Origin: Acidobacteriota bacterium
GTDB lineage: Bacteria > Acidobacteriota > Terriglobia > Bryobacterales > Bryobacteraceae
Assembly: GCA_018268835.1 (NCBI GenBank)
Contig: JAFDVU010000043.1
Span: forward strand, 1-43,505
DNA length: 43,505 nucleotides
Reading direction: 5' to 3'
Both the position numbers and the translations under genes were made by a program. Within the stretch, counting starts at the first letter, position 1, and each line of letters begins with the position of its first letter. This document shows positions 42,750 through 43,505 of this stretch, in pieces. The notes below the pieces were generated by a model. That model searched no databases and was not told the origin of the DNA. It was given only the letters and a program-made list of their open reading frames with translations.

Positions 42750-43505
42750 CTATACGCCCGGCAAGTGCGCGCCCCTCGCCTTCAAGATCGCGTGCAACTG
42801 CCCGCGCAGTTCGCCCTTGATCCCGCTCAGGGAAGGCTCCGCAGTGACGTTGTGCACCTCCCGCGGATCGGCCTGGTAGTCATACAGTTCGCTGCCGCGC
42901 ACACCGAACTCCCACTCGGTATAGCGATAGCGCTCGTTGCGCAGCGAGTAGCCCATCACGGTCACGCGGTTGCGCGTCCGCCGGACCTGCGTGATGGCGG
43001 GCTTGTCCCAGGCGGCGTTTGGATGCTTCAGAAGCGGTGCGAGGCTGCGTCCCTGCAGGTTGGCCGGCGTGTGCTCCAGGCCGCAGAGTTCCGCCAGCGT
43101 CGGGTAGATGTCCAGCAACTCCACCGTGCGCGCGCAGCCGCGCCCGTGGGACGAAACGCCCGCGCCGCCGAAGATCAACGGGATGCGCGCCGCGCGCTCG
43201 AAATTAGTCTGCTTCATCCACTGTCCGTGTTCGCCGAGTTGGTAGCCGTTGTCGCCCCAGAAGACGATTGTTGTGTCCTTCGCCAGCTTCAGGCGCTCCA
43301 GCGCGTCCAGCAGTTTACCCACCTGCGCATCCATGAACGAGATGCACGCGTAGTACGCGCGGATGGCTTCGCGCCGCTGCGGCACCGTCATGCCCCAGTT
43401 CGCCGGAATGGTGAAGTAGGCCCACTCCGGCGCCATGGTCATCTCGCTTTCGTCGAAGGGCGCGGCCTGAATCTTCTCCAGCGGATACATGTCGAAATAC
43501 TTCGA
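42750..43505 (-). CDS. Sulfatase, iduronate-2-sulfatase-like (partial, 5' end beyond window)
   Basis: The reading frame is open to the right edge (the codons before Met 43490 read SKYFD), so only the C-terminal ~251 residues are present. The visible part has the type I sulfatase pattern VFWGDNGYQLGEHGQWMKQT, with the metal-binding Asp-Asn and the Lys/His-type substrate pocket, then ELLDIYPTLAELCGLEHTP and LQGRSLAPLL. The ending ELYDYQADPREVHNV is also typical. The catalytic Cys/Ser (formylglycine site) lies outside the window. Similar enzymes remove sulfate from glycosaminoglycans or algal glycans, and from choline or other small esters. It sits tail to tail with the esterase gene. Confidence 0.93.
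   Translation of the reverse strand, partial: SKYFDMYPLEKIQAAPFDESEMTMAPEWAYFTIPANWGMTVPQRREAIRAYYACISFMDAQVGKLLDALERLKLAKDTTIVFWGDNGYQLGEHGQWMKQTNFERAARIPLIFGGAGVSSHGRGCARTVELLDIYPTLAELCGLEHTPANLQGRSLAPLLKHPNAAWDKPAITQVRRTRNRVTVMGYSLRNERYRYTEWEFGVRGSELYDYQADPREVHNVTAEPSLSGIKGELRGQLHAILKARGAHLPGV

Noticed and set aside
42738..42762. A 9-bp direct repeat ACGCCCGGC between the esterase and sulfatase genes, as a possible insertion scar.
   Set aside because: The interval is only seven bases and the second copy lies in coding sequence for the sulfatase end; chance is sufficient.

Overview
The window looks like a chromosomal segment of a high-GC Acidobacteriota, most likely of the Bryobacterales/Solibacter type. 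The grounds are a C-terminal domain of the 'Solibacter' TIGR03437 type on a very long secreted protein (19692-25550), PEP-CTERM proteins, a large TonB-dependent receptor with an N-terminal carboxypeptidase-regulatory-like domain, and many long secreted beta-repeat proteins. This assignment is by recognition of families, not by a database search.

The left two thirds (1-29 kb) is an island of giant extracellular repeat proteins arranged divergently around a 576-bp intergenic region (16027-16602). Leftward lie a secreted eight-cysteine protein (16026-15418), a strong hairpin, a chaperone-like/DsbA-like disulfide oxidoreductase (15305-14232), a PEP-CTERM protein (14182-13625), and then one reading frame that stays open from 13565 to the window edge (more than 4,520 codons). 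That frame carries a signal peptide, five PKD-like domains and 18 tandem ~187-residue two-domain Ig-like units. The ribosome-binding site of the giant gene sits in the stem of a long hairpin. Rightward lie a second PEP-CTERM protein translationally coupled to a 611-residue secreted protein, then a PAS/LuxR-type regulator coupled by an ATGA overlap to a 1,952-residue protein (beta-propeller, 14 Ig-like repeats, TIGR03437-like end). A 1,089-residue protein follows, built from the same kind of Ig-like unit as the giant gene. Taken together this looks like a dedicated surface-adhesion or matrix locus with its own regulator and folding enzyme. No exosortase or secretion machinery is visible here.

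The right third (29-43.5 kb) is mostly glycan use and general metabolism. It holds two small proteins (one zinc-finger-like), a Tat-type DUF6259-like glycosidase, and a lysine-rich helical protein with a toxin-like C-terminus that overlaps the glycosidase gene tail to tail. These are followed by an exported SAM-methyltransferase, a GH92 alpha-mannosidase, a histidine phosphatase, and a TonB receptor with a LacI-type operator upstream. Last come a small Gly/Tyr/Trp-rich secreted protein, an esterase-propeller fusion and the 3' part of a sulfatase that runs off the right edge. A mannosidase, another glycosidase, a sulfatase and a TonB receptor under a sugar-type operator suggest scavenging of complex or sulfated glycans.

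No rRNA, tRNA, CRISPR array, insertion sequence, phage gene or replication origin was seen.
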